This document shows, in pieces, positions 1-8,942 of a DNA stretch of 64,000 nucleotides (the stretch's first letter is position 1; each line of letters begins with the position of its first letter). The notes beneath the pieces were generated by a model. The model did no database searches. It saw only the letters and a list, made by a program, of their open reading frames with translations, and had not been told where the DNA came from. The position numbers and the translations under genes are program-made. Source of the DNA: an uncultured bacterium (lineage in GTDB: Bacteria; Cyanobacteriota; Vampirovibrionia; Gastranaerophilales; Gastranaerophilaceae); the NCBI GenBank assembly GCA_902788345.1, contig CADAJP010000005.1, positions 62,001 to 126,000 of the forward strand, read 5' to 3'.

Positions 1-145
1 TATATGTGTTATATATTTATAAAGTATTTTGTATATACTTAATTGCGTAATAGCTTAGGTTTTGTTACATTAGTTTACAATTAGAAGAAAAATAAACAAA
101 TTGCAAACAAAAACACCATATGGTATCTTATTTATCGGAGGAGTT

Positions 146-697
146 ATGAAAAAAATTTTCTGCCTTATCATATTTACATTTATGCTTTTAACAACAGGCT
201 GTATTAAGGCAAAAAACGAAATAAAAACAGAAAATCAGCTTATTAATGCAATAGAGCAATTTCAATATGATAAACAAGAGGTCAAACTCTATGCCATATC
301 AAATTACATTGTAGAAACGGAATTTCTCGGCTATCAGGGAACTCACGCACTATTACAGGGGTTTTATTCAGGCATTCTGCACGAACGCCCTAATCTGTTT
401 GGGAAACTTTACCACTATTACGGTGAAATTCACTTTGTTAGGCTTTTACAGCTGACAGAACAATTTTATCAAACAATGGAAGATATACTGGATGAAAAAC
501 AAAAAGTTTACCCTGACGGTTCTGAATTTATAGATACACTTTGGGGATATTTCTACGCAACCGGAGATAAAAGAGTAATTCATACCCTCTGCCGTATTCA
601 AAAAAATGATTACAACCACACTATTAAAAACAAAGTAAAAAGGTCGCTGGAAAGAAATCAAAAAACATATCCCGAATTTGAAATGAAATGTAATTGA
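146..697 (+). CDS. putative lipoprotein, function unknown
   Basis: I do not recognise the family. From the ATG at 146 the protein is 183 aa. It starts with a lysine-containing n-region, a hydrophobic stretch of about 15 residues and then LLTTGC, a fair lipobox with Cys at about residue 19, so it is probably lipidated and envelope-anchored. The rest is soluble and mainly helical, with scattered aromatic residues. I chose 146 over an in-frame ATG at 101 because GGAGGAG lies 3-9 bases upstream of 146 and the lipoprotein signal starts there. It is followed 50 bp later by tyrA on the same strand, with no terminator seen between them. Confidence 0.7.
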   Translation: MKKIFCLIIFTFMLLTTGCIKAKNEIKTENQLINAIEQFQYDKQEVKLYAISNYIVETEFLGYQGTHALLQGFYSGILHERPNLFGKLYHYYGEIHFVRLLQLTEQFYQTMEDILDEKQKVYPDGSEFIDTLWGYFYATGDKRVIHTLCRIQKNDYNHTIKNKVKRSLERNQKTYPEFEMKCN

Positions 698-747
698 TAA
701 AAAATATCATTTTATGGTAAAGTCATACATATCAACGGAGATTTATT

Positions 748-1512
748 ATGAAAATTGGTGTAATTGGACTTGGTTTAATCGGCGGATCCATATTTAAAGA
801 CCTAAAAGCTTTAAAATATGACATAATCGGAATTTCGCAATCGCAAAACGGCGAAAATATCCATAAAGATTTTAATATGCTCAAAGACTGCGCAATTGTC
901 TTTGTCTGCACCGCAATGAATAAAACTCTTGATATATTGGATAAACTTGAAAATATTTTACCGCCGGAAACAATTGTGACAGATGTTTGTTCACTAAAAA
1001 CATTTGTCAGCCAAAAACAAAGGCCATATAATTTTATACCTTCACACCCAATGGCAGGCACCGAACACAAAGGATTTGAACACTCTTTTGAAGGCTTATT
1101 TAAAGGCGCAAAATGGGTAATCACCCCTTTTGAAAACCAACAAATACCTGATAATTTTCTGTCACTGATAAAAAATTTCGGAGCAGAGCCTGTAATTACA
1201 ACCCCGCAAGAGCACGACAAAGCAGTTGCACTAATTTCACACATGCCGATGCTTATTGCTCAGGCAATTTTTAAAACTGCACAAAATAATGAACTTGCGC
1301 TAAAAATCGCATCTTCAGGCTTCCGTGATATGACACGTCTTGCAATGTCAAATCCTGAAATGGCTGAAGATATGATTACTATGAATGCCGCAAATATTGA
1401 AAATGCAATTTTAAAACTTTATAAATCCATAGGCGATTTAACCGCTGAAAATTATAAAAAACAAATTGAACTAATCAGAGAAAAACGTTCTGAAATGTTT
1501 AAAATCAGCTAA
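748..1512 (+). CDS. tyrA: prephenate/arogenate dehydrogenase
   Basis: Catalyses NAD(P)-dependent oxidative decarboxylation of prephenate or arogenate in tyrosine synthesis, in the cytoplasm. The 254-aa protein opens with a Rossmann nucleotide-binding motif (G7-x-G9-x-x-G12) and carries the family hallmark SHPMAGTEHKGFEHSF around residues 99-114, where the His is the catalytic base. The C-terminal half is the helical dimerisation domain. Length is typical of the short, single-domain bacterial and cyanobacterial form, with no fused chorismate mutase or ACT domain. GGAG precedes the ATG. Whether the substrate is prephenate or arogenate cannot be told from the sequence alone. Confidence 0.92.
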   Translation: MKIGVIGLGLIGGSIFKDLKALKYDIIGISQSQNGENIHKDFNMLKDCAIVFVCTAMNKTLDILDKLENILPPETIVTDVCSLKTFVSQKQRPYNFIPSHPMAGTEHKGFEHSFEGLFKGAKWVITPFENQQIPDNFLSLIKNFGAEPVITTPQEHDKAVALISHMPMLIAQAIFKTAQNNELALKIASSGFRDMTRLAMSNPEMAEDMITMNAANIENAILKLYKSIGDLTAENYKKQIELIREKRSEMFKIS

Positions 1513-1567
1513 AAATATGATAACTTTCTGTGCAAATTAAGTTAAAATCAGCATAAGAGAGGTTATT

Positions 1568-2593
1568 ATGGAACAAAATATACGTGAAAAACAAGAACAA
1601 AGAGAATTTCAGTTTTTAAGTGAATTTGCAACAAAATCAGCACAATCCAAAGGCAGAAAAAAAGCTGAGGAAAAAGATAATCTAAGAACGGATTTTCAAA
1701 GAGATAGGGACAGAATACTTCATTCTAAAGCATTCCGCAGATTGAAACATAAAACACAGGTATTTCTTTCACCATTTGATGACCACTTTAGAACACGCCT
1801 TACACACACACTTGAAGTTTCACAAATCGCAAGAACAATTGCTCGTTCGCTTGACCTTAATGAAGACTTAACAGAAGCTATCGCTCTTGGTCATGATTTA
1901 GGGCATACCCCTTTTGGTCATTGCGGAGAAGGAGTATTAAACGAACTTGTTGAAGGCGGATTTTTCCATAATCTGCAAAGCGTCCGAGTTGTTGAGGTAT
2001 TAGAGCATTTAAATCTTTGTCAGGAAACAATTGACGGCATCAGAACACACTCATGGGGATATAAACCGCTGACATTAGAGGCTAAAGCCGTTCAGCTTGC
2101 AGATAAAATCGCATATATAAATCACGACATTGAGGATTCTATAAGAGCGGGTGTAATCTCTGAAAGCGACCTGCCTAAAGACTGTATAGATTATTTTTCA
2201 TCTAACCAGAGTAAAAGACTCAGCAAAATGATAAATGAAATTATAAATAATTCTATCGGCAAATCTGAAATTTCAATGAGTGAAGAAGCATGGGGATACA
2301 CTACAAAACTACGGGAATGGATGTTTGAAAATGTCTATATAAATTCAACCGCCAAGCTTGAAGAAGCAAAAGCAAAAAATGTCATAAAAGAACTTTACTA
2401 TCTCTATTTAGATATGGTTAAAGAATTTTGTCCACCGGAAAAAGCCGTAAGAGTAGTAGTTGACTATATCTCAGGAATGACAGACAGATATGCAATTGAA
2501 CGATATAAACGTCATTTTATTCCTGAAGGGTTTAAAAACAGCACAAAAGATGACTTTTTATTTAAACTTGCAAATATAAGTGATCAGTTGTAA
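1568..2593 (+). CDS. dgt: dGTPase-like HD-domain dNTP triphosphohydrolase
   Basis: Hydrolyses dNTPs to deoxynucleosides and triphosphate, with a role in dNTP pool control. The HD metal site is visible: H80 in RLTHTLEVSQIA, then H109-D110 in ALGHDLGHTPFGH. The N-terminal segment with DRDRILHSKAFRRLKHKTQVF is the conserved entry of the dGTPase family. At 341 aa it is the usual length of the short dGTPase-like proteins. GAGAGG precedes the ATG. Only 2 bases separate its stop from the xerD start, so dgt, xerD and bioD are probably cotranscribed. Confidence 0.92.
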   Translation: MEQNIREKQEQREFQFLSEFATKSAQSKGRKKAEEKDNLRTDFQRDRDRILHSKAFRRLKHKTQVFLSPFDDHFRTRLTHTLEVSQIARTIARSLDLNEDLTEAIALGHDLGHTPFGHCGEGVLNELVEGGFFHNLQSVRVVEVLEHLNLCQETIDGIRTHSWGYKPLTLEAKAVQLADKIAYINHDIEDSIRAGVISESDLPKDCIDYFSSNQSKRLSKMINEIINNSIGKSEISMSEEAWGYTTKLREWMFENVYINSTAKLEEAKAKNVIKELYYLYLDMVKEFCPPEKAVRVVVDYISGMTDRYAIERYKRHFIPEGFKNSTKDDFLFKLANISDQL

Positions 2594-2595
2594 CT

Positions 2596-3462
2596 ATGGA
2601 TTTAGAAAAAGTTTCGCAATATCTTGAATTTATTGAAATTGAAAAAGGTCTGTCCGAAAATACTATCAACGCATACAGGCGAGATTTGAGTGCTTTTGTT
2701 GATTATTATGCAGATACACCGCTTGAAAATATCACAAAACACAGTCTTAATAACTACATCATTTACCTGCGGGAAAACAATCTTAACCCCCGCTCCGTAG
2801 TGCGAAAAATCGCATCATTAAGAGGATATTTTAAATGGCTGAATGCAAATGGATTTATAAAAAATAATCCGGCAGAAACAATCGAACAGCCAAAACTCCC
2901 CAAAAGGCTTCCGAAAGTAATGACATTATCTGAAATAAAAGAGATTTTAAATGCCGATCTTAATACAGAAGAAGCACTGATAGTAGAACTTTTATACGGA
3001 TGCGGATTAAGAGTTTCCGAACTTGTAAATTTAAAAATATCAGACATTGATACAAAATCAAAATATGTTAAATGCTTTGGCAAAGGTTCTAAAGAAAGAA
3101 TTGTCCCTTTTGGTAAAAAAGCCAAAGAAGCTCTGATAAATTATTTTAGAACAAGAGATATTAACATTTTAAAAAATAACTTAAAAAATCCCGACAAATT
3201 ATTTATTAAAACCACAGGGAAATATATTACAAGGCAGGATGTATATAATTTTATACACAAACAGGGGCAAAAAATACATAAAAACATATCACCTCACACC
3301 CTCAGACACACATTTGCAACACATTTGCTTGAAAACGGTGCGGATTTAAGAGTTGTACAGGAATTATTAGGGCACAGTGATGTTTCTACAACCCAGTTAT
3401 ACACCCACATAACCAAAAAGAGATTAAAGGATGTATATTTTGCAATCAATAATATGTCGTGA
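2596..3462 (+). CDS. xerD: XerC/XerD-type tyrosine recombinase
   Basis: Probable housekeeping chromosome-dimer resolvase acting with a partner at dif. The 288-aa protein has the N-terminal SAM-like core-binding domain (about 1-95) and a full catalytic domain: R139 (GCGLRVSEL), K163 (FGKGSKER), H234-x-x-R237 (HTLRHTFATH), H260 (LLGHSDVS) and Y269 (QLYTHI). Length and motifs fit Xer rather than a phage integrase, and its housekeeping neighbours support that. XerC and XerD cannot be separated without alignment. It starts 2 bases after dgt stops and has no clear ribosome-binding site, suggesting translational coupling. Confidence 0.85.
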   Translation: MDLEKVSQYLEFIEIEKGLSENTINAYRRDLSAFVDYYADTPLENITKHSLNNYIIYLRENNLNPRSVVRKIASLRGYFKWLNANGFIKNNPAETIEQPKLPKRLPKVMTLSEIKEILNADLNTEEALIVELLYGCGLRVSELVNLKISDIDTKSKYVKCFGKGSKERIVPFGKKAKEALINYFRTRDINILKNNLKNPDKLFIKTTGKYITRQDVYNFIHKQGQKIHKNISPHTLRHTFATHLLENGADLRVVQELLGHSDVSTTQLYTHITKKRLKDVYFAINNMS

Positions 3463-3475
3463 TATTATATTTTTA
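3460..3475 (+). promoter_or_regulatory. possible leaderless promoter for bioD
   Basis: TGATATTAT is an extended -10 element. Its hexamer ends at 3468 and the ATG begins at 3475, a gap of 6 bases, so transcription would begin at or next to the A of the start codon. There is no Shine-Dalgarno sequence. The same geometry occurs before nrnA, the TPR gene and the kinase at 33406. Confidence 0.4.
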
Positions 3476-4179
3476 TGTTAAGAGTCTTTATATCCGGTAT
3501 TAAAAAACAATCAGGAAAAACACTCGCCGCCGCAGGACTTGCAGGAACGATGCAAAGTCTTTCTTATGCTACAAGTTACTACAAGCCCATACAAACAGGG
3601 GCTAATCTGATTAATAACGATGAAGAATTTATAAAAAAAACAGATATAAACATAAAAACTTACACTTCGTACGAGTTTAACAATTCAACATCTCCGATTA
3701 TTTCTGCGTATGAAGAAGGGATTAAAAAAATAGACAAAAATCAAATTCTTGCAGATTACAAAAATAATACGCAAATGTGCGAATGTCACATTGTAGAAGG
3801 AACAAACAGCATATCTTCCCCAATTGATACAAAACTCACAGAATGCGGGATTATCGCATATCTCGATTTGCCTGTAGTTCTCGTATTAGATACTATAACT
3901 TGTAAAATTGACGAAGTTATTGCAGGAATAAATTATTTATATGCAAACAGAATAAAACTTATCGGAGTTATCATAAACGAATACAACGATAAATCATCTA
4001 ATATCGAACACAAATATTATCCGCAGCTTGTAAAAGAATACACAGGTGCTAACATTCTCGGATACCTGCCCCATTATGATAATTTTGAAGACTTGGATAC
4101 CGGTGTTTTAATAGCAGACACCCTAAATAACATCAACATTGAAGAAATCTTCGGCTTAAAAATCGCTAAACTAACTTAA
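3475..4179 (+). CDS. bioD: ATP-dependent dethiobiotin synthetase
   Basis: Closes the ureido ring of dethiobiotin from 7,8-diaminopelargonate, CO2 and ATP, the penultimate step of biotin synthesis. The 234-aa protein has a P-loop (GIKKQSGKT, residues 8-16), the family hallmark YKPIQTG that binds substrate, and VEGTNSISSPI in place of the usual VEGAGGxxVP. No other bio gene is in the window. No ribosome-binding site precedes the ATG. Instead an extended -10 box (TGATATTAT, 3460-3468) ends exactly 6 bases before it, so the gene may also be expressed from a leaderless mRNA starting inside the xerD end. It overlaps the convergent nuclease gene by 4 bases. Confidence 0.82.
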   Translation: MLRVFISGIKKQSGKTLAAAGLAGTMQSLSYATSYYKPIQTGANLINNDEEFIKKTDINIKTYTSYEFNNSTSPIISAYEEGIKKIDKNQILADYKNNTQMCECHIVEGTNSISSPIDTKLTECGIIAYLDLPVVLVLDTITCKIDEVIAGINYLYANRIKLIGVIINEYNDKSSNIEHKYYPQLVKEYTGANILGYLPHYDNFEDLDTGVLIADTLNNINIEEIFGLKIAKLT

Positions 4180-5981
4180 TGACCAATACAGGCAGGTTCT
4201 TCAGAATCAATTTTACCGTTAAAGTCATTATCCACCCCGTCAGAACATGAACCTATAGAGTTTAAACTCTCTGCTTTAGGGGTAAATTTTAAATATTTTT
4301 CAGGAATTAAATTCCATAAATATACAAAAAATTCCTTATAATTTTTGGCAATCTGTGCATTTTTTATTACAAGCATATTTTCATCATTTTTATTTTCGCC
4401 GCTGTTTGAAAAATTCATTGAACCCATTATAAGATACAAATCATCAATTATCATTGATTTAGAATGCATTTTACCCGCATAATTTTCAAATTTAAGTAAT
4501 ACACCATTCTCTCTTAAATATTTATGTTTCGTATTTGTTGTACCGGAGCTGTTTGCATCAAGAATTACTTTTACATCAACGCCGCTATTTTTAGCATTCA
4601 CAAGGGCAGATGCAATATCTTTATGAGTAATTAAAAAAGACGGAACATAAATATATTTTGAAGCATTGTTTATTAAACTTACAACTCTTTTAGAAGATTT
4701 ATCCTGCGGTGAAAAATATACTTCTATTTCCGAATTGCCAAGAACAAATTTATTTGCAGTATTGTGCACGGACTTTTGACTGTGGAATTTACCGCCAAGC
4801 ATTTGTTCAAATTCAAGTGTATATAAATGAGCAATCTCTGAAGAACTGATTACCGCAACATCATTACCGTCATAATCACTCAGTCCTGTTTTTGAAAAAT
4901 TCATTGAACCTGTAAAAACAACATTATTATCAAAAATTGCAAATTTGTTATGCATAAGCTTACTTGCCTCGGCATTATTTCTGTCACTCAAAGAAACATT
5001 TGCCAATGATTTTATTACATCATTCCCTTTATAATAAGTGTTTTTAGGGTTAGGAGCTTCATCATAAATAAACCTGATTCTTACCCCTCGGGATTTAGCC
5101 TGCTTCAGAGCATTTGTAATTGCAGGAATATCCTCATAACCATACAATGCAAGATCAATTGATGTTTTTGAACTGTTTACAAGAGTAACAAATTCACGGC
5201 ATACACTTGTAGTGCAGTTTGAATTTGGTACAAGATGTTTCGGAAAATCAATTTTATAAACCTTTATATTTCCTGAAGTAATAACAAGCGGGGAATTATA
5301 TACAATATCGGCAAAAACTTTTTTATGACCGCTTAATTTTTTTAATTTATTATTTATATTATGGCAAAACTTACAAGGCTTCATACCTTTTGGCAATTGC
5401 TTTAACGGTATGATAACCATATCATGCGCCATATTACCGTATTTGCAATTTAATTTGTGATATTTATTTGAATGATGGTTTAAGATAACAAGATTTAATT
5501 TTCTGCCATTTTCAAGATTTTGTTTAAATTTTTTAGAATTTGATATTTTTCCGTCACGCAGAGCATAAGCATTTTTATAAAGTAAATCGGCATAATTTAC
5601 TCCATTAATTTTTACTTTTGCATAAGTACATTCACTTGTAACTTTACCTGTTTGCTTTAAAGTAACTTTGCGATTTAAAAGATTTTTCTGTGCAAATTCA
5701 CTGCCCAAATACCCGAGATTTAAAATATCTGTTTCGCTGATTTTTAATTTTTTAGTATATTTTTTAACAAATTCTTCTGACGGATTAAGCGAAAAACTTT
5801 CAATTTTTGCAACACAAAAAACCTCACTGCTGTCTTTAATTTTATTTTTATTTACATCCACAACAATTTTTGAAGGCGAAATTATATCAATAACCTCATC
5901 AGCCGAGTTTATTACATGAATAAATACCCCAAAGGCGATCATCAATATAAGTAATATTACAATTGCAAAACTATTTTTCAT
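4176..5981 (-). CDS. exported SNase-like / double phospholipase-D (HKD) chimera
   Basis: A 601-aa protein with an N-terminal membrane anchor or signal (residues 5-25) and several modules. Residues about 38-165 look like a degenerate staphylococcal-nuclease (TNase) fold. Residues 170-206 hold H175, C179, C203 and C206, resembling the small Cys/His metal site of some secreted nucleases. Residues 260-560 hold two HKD phosphodiesterase motifs, each with a GSMNFS tail: H344-x-K346...D351 and H506-x-K508...D513. The C-terminus (579-598) is a Cys-bounded Asp/Asn-rich loop of calcium-binding type (CSDGVDNDFNGKID). Likely an exported phosphodiesterase acting on nucleic acid or phospholipid. Nuclease is favoured by the SNase-like part. 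Its start overlaps the stop of the upstream YdjC gene by one base (TAATG). Confidence 0.72.
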   Translation of the reverse strand: MKNSFAIVILLILMIAFGVFIHVINSADEVIDIISPSKIVVDVNKNKIKDSSEVFCVAKIESFSLNPSEEFVKKYTKKLKISETDILNLGYLGSEFAQKNLLNRKVTLKQTGKVTSECTYAKVKINGVNYADLLYKNAYALRDGKISNSKKFKQNLENGRKLNLVILNHHSNKYHKLNCKYGNMAHDMVIIPLKQLPKGMKPCKFCHNINNKLKKLSGHKKVFADIVYNSPLVITSGNIKVYKIDFPKHLVPNSNCTTSVCREFVTLVNSSKTSIDLALYGYEDIPAITNALKQAKSRGVRIRFIYDEAPNPKNTYYKGNDVIKSLANVSLSDRNNAEASKLMHNKFAIFDNNVVFTGSMNFSKTGLSDYDGNDVAVISSSEIAHLYTLEFEQMLGGKFHSQKSVHNTANKFVLGNSEIEVYFSPQDKSSKRVVSLINNASKYIYVPSFLITHKDIASALVNAKNSGVDVKVILDANSSGTTNTKHKYLRENGVLLKFENYAGKMHSKSMIIDDLYLIMGSMNFSNSGENKNDENMLVIKNAQIAKNYKEFFVYLWNLIPEKYLKFTPKAESLNSIGSCSDGVDNDFNGKIDSEEPACIGH

Positions 5982-6820
5982 TATACATTGTCAAAATTTG
6001 TTATTTCGAATCCGAGTTTTTTAATCCGTTGAATTAACTCATTATCCTGAGTTATAGCATATTCTTTTGTATGAGAATCCTTTTGAGAGTTATCATATTT
6101 ACACGGATGAATAAGTGCCTCTGTTAATGAATCTTCGTTTATAACCTTTAAACCGGATTCAATAGCAGAACTGTCCATCATGCCTGTATATCCTACACCG
6201 ATTATAAAATCATTTGTTTTTAAACCGTATTTGTCTATTGTTTTCCGATTAATTCGGGTAAAATAACGAAGCAAAAATATTTTTATAATATTCACCGGAT
6301 ACTTAAAATTCAGATGCTTTTCTATTCTGGGAATAAAATACATTTCTTCAAATTGGGTACGCACATATGGAATACCGTATTCTTTTGCTAATTTGCAAAC
6401 AATTTCAAATATAGGCGGAATTGCATGCGTATGAACATGAGAATCAATATGAGATATATTTATATATGGTTTCGCTTTTTCTATCTGCGCTCTGAATTCT
6501 TTTTCAATTTGTTCAAGTAAAGTCGGATTATTTTGATTCACTACAAGGTAAAGGTAACCTTTATCAAATACTCCGTCATCATTTGTTAATTTTGAGCAAT
6601 CAGTAAGAGATTTCCCTTCCATAATATTGAGATGAACCCCTACGCTGAGATTTTCGCAGTCAGGCATGATATTGTTAACGGCACCGTCAAAACCGTCAGT
6701 ATTAACACACAAACTTGCACTCTTTAATAATCCGTTCATATAACCTTCTAAAACAGCCTGATTGTTGTATCGGCTAAGTCCGAAGTCATCGGCATTCAAT
6801 ATAAATTTTTTATTTATCAT
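5981..6820 (-). CDS. YdjC/ChbG-family carbohydrate deacetylase
   Basis: YdjC-family metal-dependent deacetylases remove acetyl groups from amino sugars such as chitooligosaccharides or lipid-linked sugars. Visible metal and catalytic motifs are NADDFGLS (residues 8-15), GVHLNI (about 61-66) and HIDSHVHTHAIP (about 124-135). The length of 279 aa is typical. A weak AAGG precedes the ATG. It is transcribed divergently from a GtrB/DPM1-like glycosyltransferase (6884), and family members near such enzymes often act on polyprenyl-linked sugars, so a role in lipid-linked glycan modification is a reasonable inference. The downstream nuclease/PLD gene is translationally coupled to it. Confidence 0.85.
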   Translation of the reverse strand: MINKKFILNADDFGLSRYNNQAVLEGYMNGLLKSASLCVNTDGFDGAVNNIMPDCENLSVGVHLNIMEGKSLTDCSKLTNDDGVFDKGYLYLVVNQNNPTLLEQIEKEFRAQIEKAKPYINISHIDSHVHTHAIPPIFEIVCKLAKEYGIPYVRTQFEEMYFIPRIEKHLNFKYPVNIIKIFLLRYFTRINRKTIDKYGLKTNDFIIGVGYTGMMDSSAIESGLKVINEDSLTEALIHPCKYDNSQKDSHTKEYAITQDNELIQRIKKLGFEITNFDNV

Positions 6821-6883
6821 TTTTAAAACCTTGCATTAAATACTCATAATCTCTATAATGATAATAGTAGAAAGAGGTTATGA

Positions 6884-7840
6884 ATGCAAATCCCAAAATT
6901 AGCAATCATTGTACCTTGTTACAATGAAGAATTATGTATAGAAGCAACTTGCAAAAGACTTTTGGAAATCATTGACATGCTTTCACAAAAAAGCAAGATA
7001 TCGCAAGACAGTTATATTTATTTTGTTGATGACGGTTCAAAAGACAAAACCTGGGAAATTATAGAAAACTGTCATAATTCTAACCCGACAAATGTTAAAG
7101 GTTTGAAATTTATAAGAAATTACGGGAACCAAAAAGCTCTCATTGCAGGATTAGAAGGAGTCAGAGAACTTGGCTGTGATTGTGCTGTTTCTATTGATGC
7201 CGATTTGCAGCAGGATGAATTAGCGATAGAAAAATTCATAGATAAATATGCAGAAGGGTACGAAATAGTTTTGGGTATCAGAAACGACAGAAACACAGAC
7301 GGTATATTCAAAAAATATTCTGCACTGCTATTTTATAAGACAATGAATATGCTCGGAGCAAAAATCCCCGTAAATCACTCTGACTACAGGCTTGTAAGTA
7401 AAAAAGCACTGGATATGATGAAATTGTATCCTGAAAAAGCATTATTTTTAAGAGGATTTTTCTATGAACTTGGTTTAAATACCGCTTCTGTAAATTTTGA
7501 TGTAAAACCTCGCAGTGCAGGGCAGTCGAAATTCAACTTTTTCTCACTTATGGGACTTGCACTCAACGGAATCACATCATTTAGTATTGTTCCGCTAAGA
7601 ATAGTGTCCTGCCTTGGTTTATTTATGGCTGTAATTGCTTTTTGCCTCGGGGTTGAAGCAATATATGAAAAATTATATCTGCAAAATGTAATAAACGGAT
7701 TTACTACAGTAATTACAATGCTTGGTTTTATAGGCGGTCTGCAAATCTTTTCATTAGGTGTAATCGGCGAATATGTCGGGCAGGTTTACAAAGAAGTAAA
7801 AGCAAGACCTCGATATATCACCGAAAAAGAACTTAATTAA
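6884..7840 (+). CDS. polyprenyl-phosphate glycosyltransferase, GT2 (GtrB/DPM1-like)
   Basis: Transfers a sugar from a nucleotide donor to undecaprenyl phosphate at the inner face of the membrane. The 318-aa protein has the GT2 start IIVPCYNEE (8-16), VDDGSKDKT, and the DADLQQDE metal/donor site near residue 106. Two C-terminal membrane segments (about 230-260 and 268-290) form the GtrB/ArnC architecture. AGAGG lies upstream of the ATG at 6884, and a -10 box TATAAT sits at 6854-6859. The end overlaps the convergent DUF3137 gene by 4 bases. The sugar cannot be deduced. Confidence 0.87.
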   Translation: MQIPKLAIIVPCYNEELCIEATCKRLLEIIDMLSQKSKISQDSYIYFVDDGSKDKTWEIIENCHNSNPTNVKGLKFIRNYGNQKALIAGLEGVRELGCDCAVSIDADLQQDELAIEKFIDKYAEGYEIVLGIRNDRNTDGIFKKYSALLFYKTMNMLGAKIPVNHSDYRLVSKKALDMMKLYPEKALFLRGFFYELGLNTASVNFDVKPRSAGQSKFNFFSLMGLALNGITSFSIVPLRIVSCLGLFMAVIAFCLGVEAIYEKLYLQNVINGFTTVITMLGFIGGLQIFSLGVIGEYVGQVYKEVKARPRYITEKELN

Positions 7841-8928
7841 AGTCCGATGCTTTGGTCCAATTTAAAATGATCAACTAAATTCAGTATTGAAGTTAATTCA
7901 TTAAAGAAATTGTTGACTTGTCTTGATTTATCAAGAGATGCAAATAAACTGCCGACCTCAAATAAATCCTTATTTGTTGAAATAGCAAACATTATTTGAT
8001 CATCAAAAAACGAACATTTTACCTTTTGAGTTCCAAAGGCAGTCTGTAAACCTTTGAGCCTGTCCATAAACGCAGGTGTAACAAGGTATCTTGCCTCAAG
8101 TTGATCTTCCGAAATAACCTGAAATTTCTTATCGAATTCAACATCCTCAAGTTTTACACCATGAAATTTATTTTTACGCTTGATAATCAAATAATATGCA
8201 ATCATACCGATAAATACGACACCGTAGAGTATAAAATTAAAAATATCTCTAACTACAATACTGGAAATTACCAGTAATAGTACAGATATAAGAGTAACAT
8301 AAAGACCGGTTATTGTATTGTTCACATTTCTGTCACCTTTTGTAGTCACGACAGTTTGTGCTTTTACGGTTTTATTTGACGGCAACACTATCACAACCCC
8401 TTTAAAAACATCATAAACACGCCTGCTTTTACCGGATCCCTGAACATCCTGAAGATGAACTTCGACAACTTTAACATTTACCCCTTTATGCGTAATGGTA
8501 AAAATGTCATCATAGTATTCTCTGTTAAACGAACTGAATAAATTACTCTTTATAAGAATATCATTATCAAAGTTTTCACACTTATCCCACACCAGTTCAT
8601 GAAAGCATTTTTTAAATATCGGCTCGCAGGCTGATTTTAATTCCTTTTTAAACTTTTTATTCATTCCTGACACTATGAACAATATAATAATGCTTATTAT
8701 TGTGGTTATTATTGTCATAATTATTACTTCGGGCTGAGTCGAATTGCAAAAAATTTTATTAACAACGATATTATAAAAGTTGAAAAGCAAAACTACTGAA
8801 AAAATCACAGTAGAAGATATAAATGTAAACAACAGTCGTCTCCTTTTTGGCTCATAATCCATAAAAAGAGGCAGAATTTCTTTTATATATAACTCATAAA
8901 ACTTTTGTTTGTATTGAGATCTCATCAT
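7837..8928 (-). CDS. DUF3137-family membrane protein
   Basis: A 363-aa protein of unknown function. Two N-terminal membrane segments (about 30-52 and 68-88) and a second hydrophobic pair (about 205-245) are visible. Between them is the DUF3137 signature region, with VHLQDVQGSGKSRRVYDVFKG followed by a strand-rich part. The C-terminal portion, with LEARYLVTPAFMDRL, also matches the family style. AAAAGG precedes the start. It lies 14 bases downstream of the adaptor gene, so it is probably the last gene of a tolC-adaptor-DUF3137 operon. No function is claimed. Confidence 0.7.
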   Translation of the reverse strand: MMRSQYKQKFYELYIKEILPLFMDYEPKRRRLLFTFISSTVIFSVVLLFNFYNIVVNKIFCNSTQPEVIIMTIITTIISIIILFIVSGMNKKFKKELKSACEPIFKKCFHELVWDKCENFDNDILIKSNLFSSFNREYYDDIFTITHKGVNVKVVEVHLQDVQGSGKSRRVYDVFKGVVIVLPSNKTVKAQTVVTTKGDRNVNNTITGLYVTLISVLLLVISSIVVRDIFNFILYGVVFIGMIAYYLIIKRKNKFHGVKLEDVEFDKKFQVISEDQLEARYLVTPAFMDRLKGLQTAFGTQKVKCSFFDDQIMFAISTNKDLFEVGSLFASLDKSRQVNNFFNELTSILNLVDHFKLDQSIGL

Positions 8929-8942
8929 TCAATTACCTTTTA

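Noticed and set aside
732..1244. 170-aa reading frame opposite tyrA
   Set aside because: It lies entirely over tyrA, which has full family motifs. The antisense frame has no motif or ribosome-binding site.
2596..3462. Phage integrase as evidence of a prophage
   Set aside because: Length, motifs and housekeeping neighbours fit XerC/XerD. No phage genes follow.
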